Below, piece after piece: positions 25,995 to 34,577 of a DNA stretch of 64,000 nt (its first letter is position 1; each line of letters starts with the position of its first letter). The position numbers and the translations under genes were made by a program. The DNA comes from Brevibacillus_H ginsengisoli (GTDB lineage Bacteria > Bacillota > Bacilli > Brevibacillales > Brevibacillaceae). The DNA lies in contig NZ_JBNJQR010000002.1 in NCBI RefSeq assembly GCF_050113715.1, positions 620,001 to 684,000 on the forward strand. The letters are read 5' to 3'. Below the pieces are notes generated by a model. The model was given only the letters and a program-made list of their open reading frames with translations, ran no database searches and was not told the DNA's origin.

Positions 25995-27242
25995 GTGAAA
26001 ATCGTAAAAATTGCCTTACTAGCCCTGTTTTTCTGTTTGAGTAGCGTATCGGGATATTCGATGCCAATTGCACACGCTTCAACTAACAGTGCAACTATCC
26101 TGCTTGACGGATACCCCCTTACCTTCCCCACACCGCCCGTCATCATTAACGGTTATACGATGGTTCCCTTTCGAGCCATCTCTGAAGCGATGGGAGTAAG
26201 TGTTCAGTGGGTTCCAGAAACTGAAACGATACTCGCTCACAAAACAACCGCGAATGGTGAAATAAATGTCCAACTTCAGCTTGGCAATCCGTCAATCACA
26301 GTCAACGGTCAGATATCCAGTCTGCCTGTCGCACCAGTGGAAAAGAACGGACACACCTTAATTCCCTTAAGCTTCTTCAGTAAGCAGTTTGGCGCTAGCG
26401 TCAGCTGGAATGCCCAGACCAGAACCGTATCCATTACCTCACCGAGGGAGCATCTCTATACAACGGCATTTTACGCCATCTCATCTTTTGGACAGAAGCA
26501 ACTGATCCACTCTTTTGATTCTGTCGCTTTCGGCTGGAGTCGGATTGATGGCAATGGAAATGTGACGCTTGCGGGAAAAGACTTCTACTGGCCGCAAGCC
26601 GCCGGTGATATTACGCCTGAATCGATCATCGACGATTCCAAAGCTTCTGGCACTTCACCCTATTTGATGGTTTTTGCCGGAGATGCCAAAGGTGAATTAA
26701 CGAAACTGTTGGACAATCAACAACTGCGTGACAAAGCCGTTGATCAAATCCTCTCTATCGCGCGCGATAAGCACTTTGAAGGAATCGTTCTTGATTTTGA
26801 AGGGCTCGGGTTACAGGGTGATCCTAGCAATAGCAAAGCGAAATACAATCAGTTCGTAAGTCAACTCGCCAAAAAAGCTCATGAACAAAACACAAAGCTC
26901 ACGTTGGTGCTGCACCCTCTAAATGGGGCTTACCAAGGATATGATTATGCCATTCTCAAGACACTTGCCGATGATCTGATTATCATGGCCTATGGATACG
27001 AATCGGAAAAATCTCCCGAACCGCTCAATAAAGTAAACGAAGCAATTCAACTAGCGCTCAAGCAAGTGCCGAAAGATCAACTGATTCTGGGTATTTCAAT
27101 GGGCAGTGAAAATGAACAGAGTATCAACGCCAAAATCGGCTTGGCCAAACGGTATGGATTGAAGGGAATCGCGTTATGGAGACTCGGATTAATTAATCAG
27201 GCTACTATGGCGCAAATGAACCAGACAATCGAGCTAAAATAA
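25995..27242 (+). CDS. exported stalk-domain GH18-like glycosidase
   Basis: 415 residues. A signal peptide (about 1-29, ending AHA) is followed by a copper-amine-oxidase-N/stalk domain (about 35-150; FPTPPVIINGYTMVPFRAIS and a repeat HTLIPLSFF). The C-terminal domain is of the glycoside hydrolase 18 type, with GIVLDFEGLG giving the D-x-E catalytic motif and the late strand DLIIMAYGY. Such proteins sit on the cell wall or spore and may cut or bind amino-sugar polymers. A GGAGAG site precedes a start three codons before the hydrophobic run. It is monocistronic. Confidence 0.85.
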   Translation: MKIVKIALLALFFCLSSVSGYSMPIAHASTNSATILLDGYPLTFPTPPVIINGYTMVPFRAISEAMGVSVQWVPETETILAHKTTANGEINVQLQLGNPSITVNGQISSLPVAPVEKNGHTLIPLSFFSKQFGASVSWNAQTRTVSITSPREHLYTTAFYAISSFGQKQLIHSFDSVAFGWSRIDGNGNVTLAGKDFYWPQAAGDITPESIIDDSKASGTSPYLMVFAGDAKGELTKLLDNQQLRDKAVDQILSIARDKHFEGIVLDFEGLGLQGDPSNSKAKYNQFVSQLAKKAHEQNTKLTLVLHPLNGAYQGYDYAILKTLADDLIIMAYGYESEKSPEPLNKVNEAIQLALKQVPKDQLILGISMGSENEQSINAKIGLAKRYGLKGIALWRLGLINQATMAQMNQTIELK

Positions 27243-27268
27243 ACGGCTTTTCACAGAGAGCACCTAAT

Positions 27269-27298
27269 AACCGGCCGTGAAGTATGGCCGGTTTCACT
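27269..27298 (+). terminator. terminator after the GH18-like gene
   Basis: AACCGGCC pairs with GGCCGGTT around a 9-nt loop, followed by a short T run. Confidence 0.85.
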
Positions 27299-27342
27299 TA
27301 TGAATGGGATGGTGCTGCATTAAATTGTCTTCATGAGTGTCA

Positions 27343-27795
27343 CTAACTACCATGGGAATGATCTGTTAGGTTCGATAGACTCGAAGTCTTTTGATTGGTT
27401 AGATAGTACGCTGTTTTTTGGCAAATCTGATCACAGTATGCCTTTTGCTCCGGGGATGGTCTGCCCCCCACTCGTTTGGTAATGGTTGAACAATCGTGCG
27501 AACCGAATGTTTCCATGAACCATTTTTGGAAATCCGCCGTTTTTTTATCTGCCTGATCCATTGTCCCAAGTACCAGTGTCCCTCCAGCCAACGCCGAGCA
27601 GACCTGCCCACATACTCCCCCCTTCCAAGTAGCAGTCATCTCTACAAGCGTAGGCATATCGGGAATAATTTGGGCATCCATCATAGCCTTGAGAACAGAC
27701 TGAGCCCCATTCAAACCTGACTGATGATGCTTTTGGGCTCTTTCTTCAGCCCATTCGGGTAGGGACTTGTCAACTACATCCTGCAATGATCTCAT
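27343..27795 (-). CDS. C_GCAxxG_C_C-family-like putative redox protein
   Basis: 150 residues. The middle GGVCGQVCSALAGGTLVLG and spaced C-terminal cysteines (HDCSTIT, AYCDQICQ) fit the C_GCAxxG_C_C family of putative redox-active proteins. The usual first cysteine (NCAQ-type motif) is replaced: here it reads LNGAQSVLKAM, so one putative cluster or thiol ligand is missing. The function of the family is not established. AT-rich direct repeats lie about 100 bp upstream. Confidence 0.6.
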   Translation of the reverse strand: MRSLQDVVDKSLPEWAEERAQKHHQSGLNGAQSVLKAMMDAQIIPDMPTLVEMTATWKGGVCGQVCSALAGGTLVLGTMDQADKKTADFQKWFMETFGSHDCSTITKRVGGRPSPEQKAYCDQICQKTAYYLTNQKTSSLSNLTDHSHGS

Positions 27796-27890
27796 GCTTC
27801 CAACACCTCATCTGTACAATTTGTTTTATTAGGTTTCTTTCATCCCATTACACCAAGCAAAACAATTTAACTAAATTAGACATAAATAAA

Positions 27891-27920
27891 TATAACTAAT
27901 TATAACTAAGTATAATTAAA
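27891..27920. repeat. three 10-bp AT-rich direct repeats
   Basis: TATAACTAAT, TATAACTAAG and TATAATTAAA follow each other without gaps upstream of the minus-strand redox-protein gene. On the minus strand they contain TATAAT-like hexamers. They could be a repeated operator or simply low-complexity promoter DNA. The rest of 27796-28072 shows nothing else I can name. Confidence 0.6.
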
Positions 27921-28072
27921 CAACAAACGCTATAGAGCTAATTTTCATCAAAACTTAACAACATTTTGTAAGTTCCAGGAACTTATACATGCTAAATCAT
28001 GGTTTTCCCTGCTCAAATTCGTTAGACTGATCCTGCTTTGCGACAAGTTGTATGATCATTCAAATTCATACG

Positions 28073-28100
28073 AAAAGGACACCGAAATAGGTGTCCCTTT
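28073..28100 (-). terminator. terminator of patA
   Basis: GGGACACC and GGTGTCC pair around TATTTC on the minus strand, followed by TTTTC. Confidence 0.85.
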
Positions 28101-28117
28101 GTTTTCATGTACTTCGT

Positions 28118-29482
28118 TTAGACTCTTACTTTCATTTCCTTCGACAATTGAATGATGCCCTCTTCAATACAAGCTAGCACGTAATCCAATTGTTCATAAG
28201 AAATGATCGCTGGAGGCTCCAGTCGAATGACAGTAGCGTTATTTAATGTTCCTCCAACCAGAATCTTTTTGCCAAATAATTGCTTCGCCAAGGTATACCC
28301 TAAATGATTGCTGGCGAACTCCATCCCGATTAACAATCCTCTCCCGCGAACTTCGGTCAAAATCTGTGGAAAACGACTTTGGATTTCTCGCAGGTTGGAA
28401 AGAATGTAGTCACCTTTTTCCTTTGCCATTTGGGGAATATTCTCTTCCAAGATCGTATGAATTCCAGCGATTGCGCCAGCGCAGCATAGCGGATTTCCAC
28501 CAAAGGTCGAGGAGCCTAGCAAGAACGGGTTCTCCTCCATCTTGCTCCACCACTTACGCTTCGCAACCATGGCGGCAATCGGCATCACTCCACCTCCAAA
28601 AGCCTTGCCCAACGTCATAATATCAGGAACTACATTCCAGTGATCGACGCCAAACAATGTGCCTGTTCTGCCCATTCCCGTCTGCACTTCATCTACAATC
28701 AACAAACACTCATATTGATCGCAAATTTGACGAAGGCGAGGCAGATAGTCATCGGGGGGAATATTGACGCCACCCTCCCCTTGAATTGGTTCGACAATAA
28801 CCCCTGCGACCGTCTCTCCAGTGCTGATGAGCATTCGAATAGCTTCCTCCACGGCATCCGCATTTCCATAAGGGACATGCTGAAAGCCTGGGACAAGCGG
28901 CAGATACGGTTCACGGAATAACGCTTTTCCAGACGCGGAGAGAGAACCAAGGGTTTTGCCATGAAAGCCTTTTTCCATTGTAATGAAATATTTCTTTCCA
29001 GTAGCGAGACGAGCCAGTTTGAGCGCCATTTCATTCGCTTCTGTCCCACAGTTGACGAGATAGGAATGCTGCAGATCCCCTGGTGTAATATAGGCGACCA
29101 GTTTGGACAAATAGCCACGTAGCGGGTCTATCATCTCCTGGCTGTGCAGCGCATACCGTTTGATCTGCGACTCCACCGCTTTCACAACCTTAGGGTGGCG
29201 ATGCCCCAGCAGGTAGACCCCATATCCGCCCAAACAATCGATATATTCATCTCCCATGGTATCCCTAAAAACCGCTCCCTCATCTTCCCACTCCACAACC
29301 GAGTAATCCGTGGAAACCGATTTCCGATGGCTAAGAATCGCTTTGGTCACATAATTGCTGAAGTTATCAACGGAATCATTGACAATTTGCTTTTTCTGTT
29401 CGACACTGAGCGTCTCGCACTCGATGAACCCGAGGATCTCTTTTGCTAATTGCAAGGATTCCTCTCTTGTTTTGCGTTTCAT
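28118..29482 (-). CDS. patA: putrescine aminotransferase
   Basis: 454 residues of class III PLP aminotransferase. It closely follows E. coli PatA/YgjG from memory along its length: EFIDCLGGYG-type N-terminus, LHSQEMIDPLRG, EPIQGEGGV, DEVQTGMGRTG, the PLP lysine in LGKAFGGGVMPI, and the C-terminal LVGGTLNNATVIRLEPP. It moves the amino group of putrescine to 2-oxoglutarate, giving 4-aminobutanal (pyrroline). The ATG at 29482 follows GGAAGGGTGAG; a frame open to 29578 crosses the promoter. The gene sits behind a -24/-12 promoter at 29524-29541, matching the known sigma-54 control of ygjG in E. coli. Confidence 0.9.
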   Translation of the reverse strand: MKRKTREESLQLAKEILGFIECETLSVEQKKQIVNDSVDNFSNYVTKAILSHRKSVSTDYSVVEWEDEGAVFRDTMGDEYIDCLGGYGVYLLGHRHPKVVKAVESQIKRYALHSQEMIDPLRGYLSKLVAYITPGDLQHSYLVNCGTEANEMALKLARLATGKKYFITMEKGFHGKTLGSLSASGKALFREPYLPLVPGFQHVPYGNADAVEEAIRMLISTGETVAGVIVEPIQGEGGVNIPPDDYLPRLRQICDQYECLLIVDEVQTGMGRTGTLFGVDHWNVVPDIMTLGKAFGGGVMPIAAMVAKRKWWSKMEENPFLLGSSTFGGNPLCCAGAIAGIHTILEENIPQMAKEKGDYILSNLREIQSRFPQILTEVRGRGLLIGMEFASNHLGYTLAKQLFGKKILVGGTLNNATVIRLEPPAIISYEQLDYVLACIEEGIIQLSKEMKVRV

Positions 29483-29523
29483 AAGACTCACCCTTCCTTC
29501 TCGTTTTTGACAATAAAATGAAT

Positions 29524-29541
29524 AAGCAAGGATGATGCCAA
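29524..29541 (-). promoter_or_regulatory. sigma-54 (-24/-12) promoter of patA
   Basis: The minus strand reads TTGGCATCATCCTTGCTT. GG and GC are exactly 10 bp apart, and both boxes match TGGCAC-N5-TTGC(A/T) with one difference. The expected transcript start near 29514 gives a leader of about 30 nt before the patA ribosome site. Confidence 0.85.
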
Positions 29542-29857
29542 CGAGAAAAATAGGCGTAAACCTGTTACACGCTTCCAAAAGTTCTCAGAAATAAGAATCT
29601 CAAGCTACCCCAGACCTCATCTATTCTGTTGTCAGGAGCTTGCGTGTAGTAGATCTTAACAGCCTTTACGAGAACCCTTCTATAACAAAAAAAAATGAGA
29701 AGAATTTCTTGCAAATGAGAATAAAAAACACACTAATTATATACTTTTGGGCAAACCAGCAGCCTCTCATTTGCGTTTTAAGCCATTTTGACTATCGAGG
29801 TTGTAAAAGATATAGTTGTGGAAATAGGTAGACATCATTTTTTTAAGGGGGAACAAT
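29542..29857. other. patA upstream region, possible enhancer sites
   Basis: No gene seen. Dyads at plausible enhancer distance: CAAGCT (29601-29606) / AGCTTG (29637-29642), and the odd palindrome AAGAATTTCTT (29700-29710) flanked by two copies of AATGAGAA. Any could be the binding site of the sigma-54 activator. The promoter of the divergent Fra-like gene must also lie here. Confidence 0.4.
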
Positions 29858-30229
29858 ATGGAAGTTTTCGCAAAATATTTATCAGGTATCGATAACCCCG
29901 ACCACCGCGACCGAACAAAGGAAATTTTAGCGTGGGTTGCTACTGAATTCCCAAATTTGGAACCACAAATCAAGTGGAATACGCCAATGTTTTCCGATCA
30001 CGGCACATTTATCATCGGCTTTTCCATAGCGAAACATCATTTGAGCGTTTCACCCGAAGAAGCAGGCATTGCGCACTTTGCCGATGAAATTGCACAAGCT
30101 GGCTACACCGCTACCAAAGGCTTGTTTCGAATTCCGTGGAATGAGCCGGTACATTACGGATTGCTTGAGAAAATGATTGAATTTAATATTTTGGAGAAGG
30201 TAGACTGTACAACTTTTTGGCGGAAATAA
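29858..30229 (+). CDS. fra: Fra/YdhG-type iron chaperone (DUF1801)
   Basis: 123 residues of the DUF1801 fold, with the block EPQIKWNTPMFSDHGTFII typical of the frataxin-like Fra protein of Bacillus, and the ending CTTFWRK as in that family. The known homologue supplies iron to Fe-S cluster and heme synthesis. An AAGGGGG site precedes the ATG. It is monocistronic with a nested hairpin behind it. I judged the match from memory of the family. Confidence 0.8.
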   Translation: MEVFAKYLSGIDNPDHRDRTKEILAWVATEFPNLEPQIKWNTPMFSDHGTFIIGFSIAKHHLSVSPEEAGIAHFADEIAQAGYTATKGLFRIPWNEPVHYGLLEKMIEFNILEKVDCTTFWRK

Positions 30230-30234
30230 AAAAA

Positions 30235-30278
30235 GGCTAACCTTTAGTAAGCCTGTGTAGGCTTCTTAATGCTTAGCC
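30235..30278 (+). terminator. nested hairpin after the Fra-like gene
   Basis: An inner AAGCCT-GTGT-AGGCTT lies inside an outer GGCTAA (30235-30240) / TTAGCC (30273-30278). The T run is weak. Confidence 0.6.
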
Positions 30279-30331
30279 AAGAACATCATTCTCATACTGA
30301 TCTGGAAAATGGACCAATTACAAAGCCTAGT

Positions 30332-30739
30332 TTAGCTTGTGATATAGACTCCTACTGGTGAGAGTGCCACAATCTTCATACTCACACTGCCTAAATTGTG
30401 TTCCCGGTGCCCGAGCATGATCGTATCGTAATGATTCTGATTGGCCTCTTCTATAATCGTGACAGCAGGTGACCCTATTCTGACAATCCCTTCAGCATGA
30501 AGACCTTCCGCTTCGAATTGTGCACATACTTGTTTGATTTCATTCTCAGCTTTAGTAAAGAGCCGAGCCTGCCATTCGGCATAAGAGGGAACTTGTTCAA
30601 GAATAGATTTATCTGAATCAGGAATAACTGTGATAATGCCAATTTGCAGCTGAGAGATTTGCTTTCCCAGTTCAAGCAATTGGTGGACAGCCGCCTCTGC
30701 GCTTTCTGAGCCATCATATGCTAGCAGTACCTTTTTCAT
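30332..30739 (-). CDS. universal stress protein (UspA family)
   Basis: 135 residues. LLAYDGSESAEAAVHQLLELG opens the Usp fold. GHREHNLGSVSMKIVALSPV-type residues near the end correspond to the ATP-binding G-2x-G-9x-G(S/T) loop, though the pattern is degenerate (the usual second glycine-serine is replaced by LSP). It may therefore not bind ATP. Single gene. Confidence 0.87.
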   Translation of the reverse strand: MKKVLLAYDGSESAEAAVHQLLELGKQISQLQIGIITVIPDSDKSILEQVPSYAEWQARLFTKAENEIKQVCAQFEAEGLHAEGIVRIGSPAVTIIEEANQNHYDTIMLGHREHNLGSVSMKIVALSPVGVYITS

Positions 30740-30850
30740 GATTCAATTCCCCCTCGTACGCCTTCAATTCCTTTTTTTAGTATACCAAATCCTTCATTCA
30801 GATTTATTTGCAATTGTGTCAATTCTCTCAATCATTGAAGTATGCCGAGA

Positions 30851-31201
30851 TCACCCAACAAACCACACGCGGGTAATCCGTCCGTCTTCTACCTCATACA
30901 TGGCGAGCGCTTCAAAAGGCTCACGATTCACCCGTCCAGATAAATACTCCAAATCAACAACAAACTTCCCAAATACCGTCCGATTGAGAACTTCCGCATG
31001 CATGTCCGGATTATCCGTAAAGAGCTTGGTATAGACCTCGCGCAATTCTGCAAGACCATGCATGATTCGATTACCGGAAGGATGCTCAAGGATTTCAACC
31101 TGTGGGCTGTATGTATGTAAAAAGGCTTCAATATCTTTCCGGTTATAGGCATCCAATTGCAGCTGCACGACTGCTTCTGGCGATTGATTTACTGTTGTCA
31201 T
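30851..31201 (-). CDS. NTF2-like/SnoaL-like fold protein
   Basis: 116 residues starting MTTVNQSPEAVVQLQLDAYNRKD, a typical nuclear-transport-factor-2-like opening (AYNRKDIEAFL). A beta-sheet cone ends in YEVEDGRITRVWFVG. The family includes enzymes and ligand-binding proteins; no catalytic residues can be assigned. The ATG at 31201 has AGGAGAGGG upstream; the frame open to 31378 overlaps the next gene. It lies 52 bp after the YbaK-like gene and may share its transcript. Confidence 0.8.
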   Translation of the reverse strand: MTTVNQSPEAVVQLQLDAYNRKDIEAFLHTYSPQVEILEHPSGNRIMHGLAELREVYTKLFTDNPDMHAEVLNRTVFGKFVVDLEYLSGRVNREPFEALAMYEVEDGRITRVWFVG

Positions 31202-31253
31202 AACTTCCCTCTCCTTATTCAGAACACTTTTATTTGAAATTCGTATGGACACC

Positions 31254-31697
31254 TTAATCCCAATATGCAACCACTTGATTGATTTTTTCCAAAGCCTGGG
31301 GAGCAATTTTGAGTGTTGATGTGGTTTCCCCAGAACCACCATAAATAAATGGAAAGCGGTAAAGCCTTCTATCCACAATACAAGGAAGCGAAAGCACTAA
31401 AGAAACACTACCTACCGTGTATCCAGTTACTTGTTCGACTTCTTCTGGAGTTGCCATCTTCAATTGACCACATCCCAAGATTTGGGCTACTTCTTCCAAA
31501 TGAATACGCCCACGGCTGCCAGAAAGGATAATGGCATAATAACCTTTTTCTGACTTGAGGACTAATGTTGGGGCCGTCTGACCAATGTCGATGCCAAAAT
31601 AATCTGCCCCTTCCTGTGCAGTTCGAATTTGTTTTTCGTGATGTATGAATTCAAATTGAACATGCTTCTCTTGTAACATCGTGATTAAATGCTCCAT
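31254..31697 (-). CDS. YbaK/EbsC-type aminoacyl-tRNA deacylase
   Basis: 147 residues of the YbaK/ProX editing fold: TLVLKSEKGYYAIILSG, RIHLEEVAQILGC and the late loop GYTVGSVSLVLSLP. Family members hydrolyse mischarged Cys- or Ala-tRNAPro in trans. The specific substrate cannot be read here. The lysine of TLVLKS matches the catalytic lysine position of the family. It is the first of a possible two-gene unit with the NTF2-like protein. Confidence 0.85.
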   Translation of the reverse strand: MEHLITMLQEKHVQFEFIHHEKQIRTAQEGADYFGIDIGQTAPTLVLKSEKGYYAIILSGSRGRIHLEEVAQILGCGQLKMATPEEVEQVTGYTVGSVSLVLSLPCIVDRRLYRFPFIYGGSGETTSTLKIAPQALEKINQVVAYWD

Positions 31698-31741
31698 TCG
31701 CCTACACCTCTATTCTGAACTCTCTTTTTGAATAGATAAAA

Positions 31742-32554
31742 TTACGGCAGAAATCCAGCTTGACTGATCAAGACTTGATTCTCGGGAAAAACCTCTAGAA
31801 ACTGCTGACGAACTCGCTCAAGTGCTTCTGGCTTGTACCACATTTCCAAGTCAGTTTCCTCGTATCGCTGGTAGATCCCCAATCTCGCGGTGCGTTTCCC
31901 TCCTGATCCATCCCCTAGTACAAAGTTGTCCAGACAAACCCGTGGCGTACATTTAGCAAGTTTCGCCGCAAACTGATCACTTGCGGGCAAAATCGGAGAG
32001 ACAGCTGCCTGAACATCCAGACCCGCTTGATAGAGAGCTTGCAAGGCTTGCATGCGAGCAGCAAGTGGAGGGGCCTGTGGCGTGAAGCGTTGGCGAATCT
32101 CTTCCCGATCCGTCTCGATGGTGATACTGATTCGAAGACAGTCCTTCATTCGCTTAAACAAATCCAAATCTCGGAGAACCAAAGGGGAACGTGTTTGTAC
32201 CAGTAGAAAGTCAGGCCGTTCTTCGGCCATGACCTCTACTAAACTTCTGGTGATCTGTTCGCGATATTCCGTTGGTTGATAGGGGTCGGTGGCAGAGCTC
32301 ATGAATATGGTGACGGGTCCCTTTTTCTTCGCTGATTGTAATTCCTTACGCAGTTTATTAGCCGCATGTTCTTTGATATCCAGCCAGGTTCCCCAGGGTT
32401 CATGGCGGAATTTGGCGACGGGACTTTCGCGAACATAACAGTACGAACAGGCAAACTGGCAGCCGACATACGGGTTCAGCGAATGGGAGTAGCCCGTTAG
32501 AAATCCGCTTGTTGGTGTAAGAAGTTTACTTGGGATCTTGCGTTTTACTTGCAT
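31742..32554 (-). CDS. radical SAM protein, SPL-like family
   Basis: 270 residues. NPYVGCQFACSYCYV carries the CxxxCxxC that binds the [4Fe-4S] cluster, and MSSATDPYQPTE is typical of the photolyase-like SplB/Rv2578c group. Its reaction is unknown for most members, so a DNA-lesion repair role should not be assumed. The ATG at 32554 has AGGAG 6 nt upstream; a GTG one codon earlier is the alternative. Single gene. Confidence 0.87.
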   Translation of the reverse strand: MQVKRKIPSKLLTPTSGFLTGYSHSLNPYVGCQFACSYCYVRESPVAKFRHEPWGTWLDIKEHAANKLRKELQSAKKKGPVTIFMSSATDPYQPTEYREQITRSLVEVMAEERPDFLLVQTRSPLVLRDLDLFKRMKDCLRISITIETDREEIRQRFTPQAPPLAARMQALQALYQAGLDVQAAVSPILPASDQFAAKLAKCTPRVCLDNFVLGDGSGGKRTARLGIYQRYEETDLEMWYKPEALERVRQQFLEVFPENQVLISQAGFLP

Positions 32555-32634
32555 CACGAGCTCCTTTCTACCTAATCAAAGCCCTAACAACCAATCAGAC
32601 TTCGTGCTTCTTCGGCGTTGTCACATTATGAAGA

Positions 32635-32660
32635 AAGTGGGCTGCAAATGCAACCCACTT
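32635..32660 (-). terminator. terminator of the alpha/beta hydrolase gene
   Basis: AAGTGGG and CCCACTT with inner TTGCA/TGCAG pairing, followed by TCTTC on the minus strand. The T run is short. Confidence 0.65.
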
Positions 32661-32668
32661 CAATCTGT

Positions 32669-33514
32669 TTACCGTGTTGTATGCTCCAAAATCGTATGGA
32701 TGATCCGGTCCCATTCGGCTACGTGAATTTCATGACCGACTCCTTCAAGGGTAAGTAATACCGCATGAGGAATCTCATCTGCCAGTGCCAAACCGTGTCC
32801 ATACGGTAGTACCGGGTCTTCAGTTCCGTGGATAATCAAAACCGGAGCTTGGATGTGCTTGAGTTTCTCATCAAAGGCAGCATCACCTTTTAGCAAGGCA
32901 TGGTTAAACATACTGACGAGATTATTGGCACGTTTGACTTCCTGCGTGGCCAGCCTGTATGCTCTTGGCTCATCAAAAGGATGCTTGGAACCAGAGAGCA
33001 ATCCCCAGCCTTCCGCCATATAGTGAATGACTGCCTTTTCGTCTGTCCAATCCAAAGTGGCTCCATTGGCATGGTATGCAAGGATCTTTTCATCGATCGG
33101 CGGCAATTCACGCGTGCCTGAACCGTACAAGCTCGACATCATGAGGGTCATTGATAGCACGCGTTGCGGGTGTTTGACTGCGATGATTTGGGCTATCATA
33201 CCGCCTAGAGACATTCCAACTATGTGGGCACGATCAAGGTTGTAGGCATCTAGTACCCCAACCGCGTCATCGGCCATATCTTCAACCGTATAAGTCACGG
33301 TTCCCGGATCATAGACATGGGAACGTCCTACATCTCGGTTATCAAATCGAATCACGAATCTTCCGCTGTCCGCCAGTTGTTGGCAGAATTCATCATCCCA
33401 CCAAACCATAGAAGCCATCGCTCCCATAATCAATAAGACAGCTGGTTGAGTCGGATCTCCAAAGCTCTCCGTGCAAATATCAATTCCATTGATCGATAGG
33501 ATCTTTTCGTTCAT
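32669..33514 (-). CDS. alpha/beta-fold hydrolase
   Basis: 281 residues. The nucleophile elbow GMSLGG (Ser about 101), acid GTEDPVLPYG and base His in GVGHEIHV form the full triad, and the RFDNRDVGRS oxyanion strand precedes them. It resembles methylesterase/RdmC-type hydrolases; the substrate is unknown. A GAGG-type ribosome site precedes the ATG. Monocistronic. Confidence 0.88.
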   Translation of the reverse strand: MNEKILSINGIDICTESFGDPTQPAVLLIMGAMASMVWWDDEFCQQLADSGRFVIRFDNRDVGRSHVYDPGTVTYTVEDMADDAVGVLDAYNLDRAHIVGMSLGGMIAQIIAVKHPQRVLSMTLMMSSLYGSGTRELPPIDEKILAYHANGATLDWTDEKAVIHYMAEGWGLLSGSKHPFDEPRAYRLATQEVKRANNLVSMFNHALLKGDAAFDEKLKHIQAPVLIIHGTEDPVLPYGHGLALADEIPHAVLLTLEGVGHEIHVAEWDRIIHTILEHTTR

Positions 33515-33729
33515 ATTGATCTCCTCATTTCATTCACAGTGTTTATTGTAAGAAGACAAACTCAAATAAACCCACCATTTCAAACAAAAAAATGGATGAG
33601 CAGGATGAGGTCGTACCTTACATTAACGCAAGCGAATGTATTTGATAATCATGAGATGATCTCCTATCTGTATGGATATGGATTTTACTCCATTTATAAT
33701 CATACCATATTTTGACTGAACCGTAGCAA

Positions 33730-34113
33730 TTAAACCTGAAAAATCTGGATCAAGTTCCCGCATGTATCATCCAATACAGCTTGTGTAACCGGTCCTGCCT
33801 GAGTAGGCTTCATCGTAAATTCAACACCTAGTTTCGTCAATCTCTCATACTCCTGATGAATATCCTCAACAGCAAAAGCCGTGAAAGGTATTCCTTGCTC
33901 AAACAAAGCCTTTTGGAAAGTCTTGGCGGCAGGGTTGTTGTTCGGCTCAAGAACTAATTCGGTTCCTTCAGGGCTATCGGGCGAAACGACTGTTAACCAT
34001 TTGGCTTCTCCCAACGGTATCTCTTTCTTTTTCACAAATCCCAAAACCTCTGTGTAGAATTGAAGTGCTTTGTCTTGATTGTCCACAAAGATACTCGTGA
34101 GTTTAATCTTCAT
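33730..34113 (-). CDS. VOC-family (glyoxalase/dioxygenase-like) protein
   Basis: 127 residues. MKIKLTSIFVDNQDKALQFYTEVLGF is the standard VOC opening, and the protein ends in the strand LIQIFQV. A metal-ligand Glu is present in TELVLEP. Function in this superfamily ranges from antibiotic binding to lactoylglutathione lyase; none can be assigned. Of two adjacent ATGs, 34113 has the better spacing (6 nt) to GGGAGG. Confidence 0.82.
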   Translation of the reverse strand: MKIKLTSIFVDNQDKALQFYTEVLGFVKKKEIPLGEAKWLTVVSPDSPEGTELVLEPNNNPAAKTFQKALFEQGIPFTAFAVEDIHQEYERLTKLGVEFTMKPTQAGPVTQAVLDDTCGNLIQIFQV

Positions 34114-34152
34114 CATGTACCTCCCAAATCTATCTATCCCATGTATAACAAG

Positions 34153-34174
34153 AAGCCTGGCCGAAGCCAAGCTT
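34153..34174 (-). terminator. hairpin after the 34179-34520 gene
   Basis: AAGCTTGGC-TTCG-GCCAGGCTT on the minus strand, with a UUCG tetraloop and a short T-rich tail. Confidence 0.65.
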
Positions 34175-34178
34175 ATTT

Positions 34179-34520
34179 TTATCGTTTTTGAACTTGAATG
34201 TAGGGAACCTTCTTTAACTCGTAGGTATCCGAAAGAATATGCTCTCCAATAATATTCAACTTGATGAGACTCGTCAGTTTCGCAGGATCTACCCTCGAGA
34301 CCAGACGCCAGATCGAGGGGTCTGGCAAGGCGTTATACACTTTATTGTCATCGTACTCGCGTTTTTCCTGGTAGGTAACCTTCAATTGGTAATCTCCCAC
34401 ATCCAATTTGATTGGCGCTTGAAAATGTCCCAGGAATTCTGCTCGAAGCTCTTCAATTTCATCGTCAATCTGCTTTTTTAACTGTTTTAATTCATAGAAA
34501 CGAGCAAACTTTTCAACCAT
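34179..34520 (-). CDS. hypothetical protein with N-terminal coiled coil
   Basis: 113 residues. A charged helix (ELKQLKKQIDDEIEELRAEF) is followed by a beta-rich part (YQLKVTYQEKREY) and basic end. The layout resembles small phage or phage-derived proteins of unknown role, but nothing else phage-like is near. It is soluble with no signal. AGAGGGAT precedes the start. Confidence 0.6.
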   Translation of the reverse strand: MVEKFARFYELKQLKKQIDDEIEELRAEFLGHFQAPIKLDVGDYQLKVTYQEKREYDDNKVYNALPDPSIWRLVSRVDPAKLTSLIKLNIIGEHILSDTYELKKVPYIQVQKR

Positions 34521-34577
34521 GGTAGATCCCTCTCTTTCACAAGAATGTGTATGAAAGATTGGGATTACCTAGAACTT

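Noticed and set aside
33593..33646. 17-codon frame (MDEQDEVVPYINASECI) in the gap before the alpha/beta hydrolase
   Set aside because: No ribosome site and too short to judge; the 215-bp gap otherwise shows nothing I can name.
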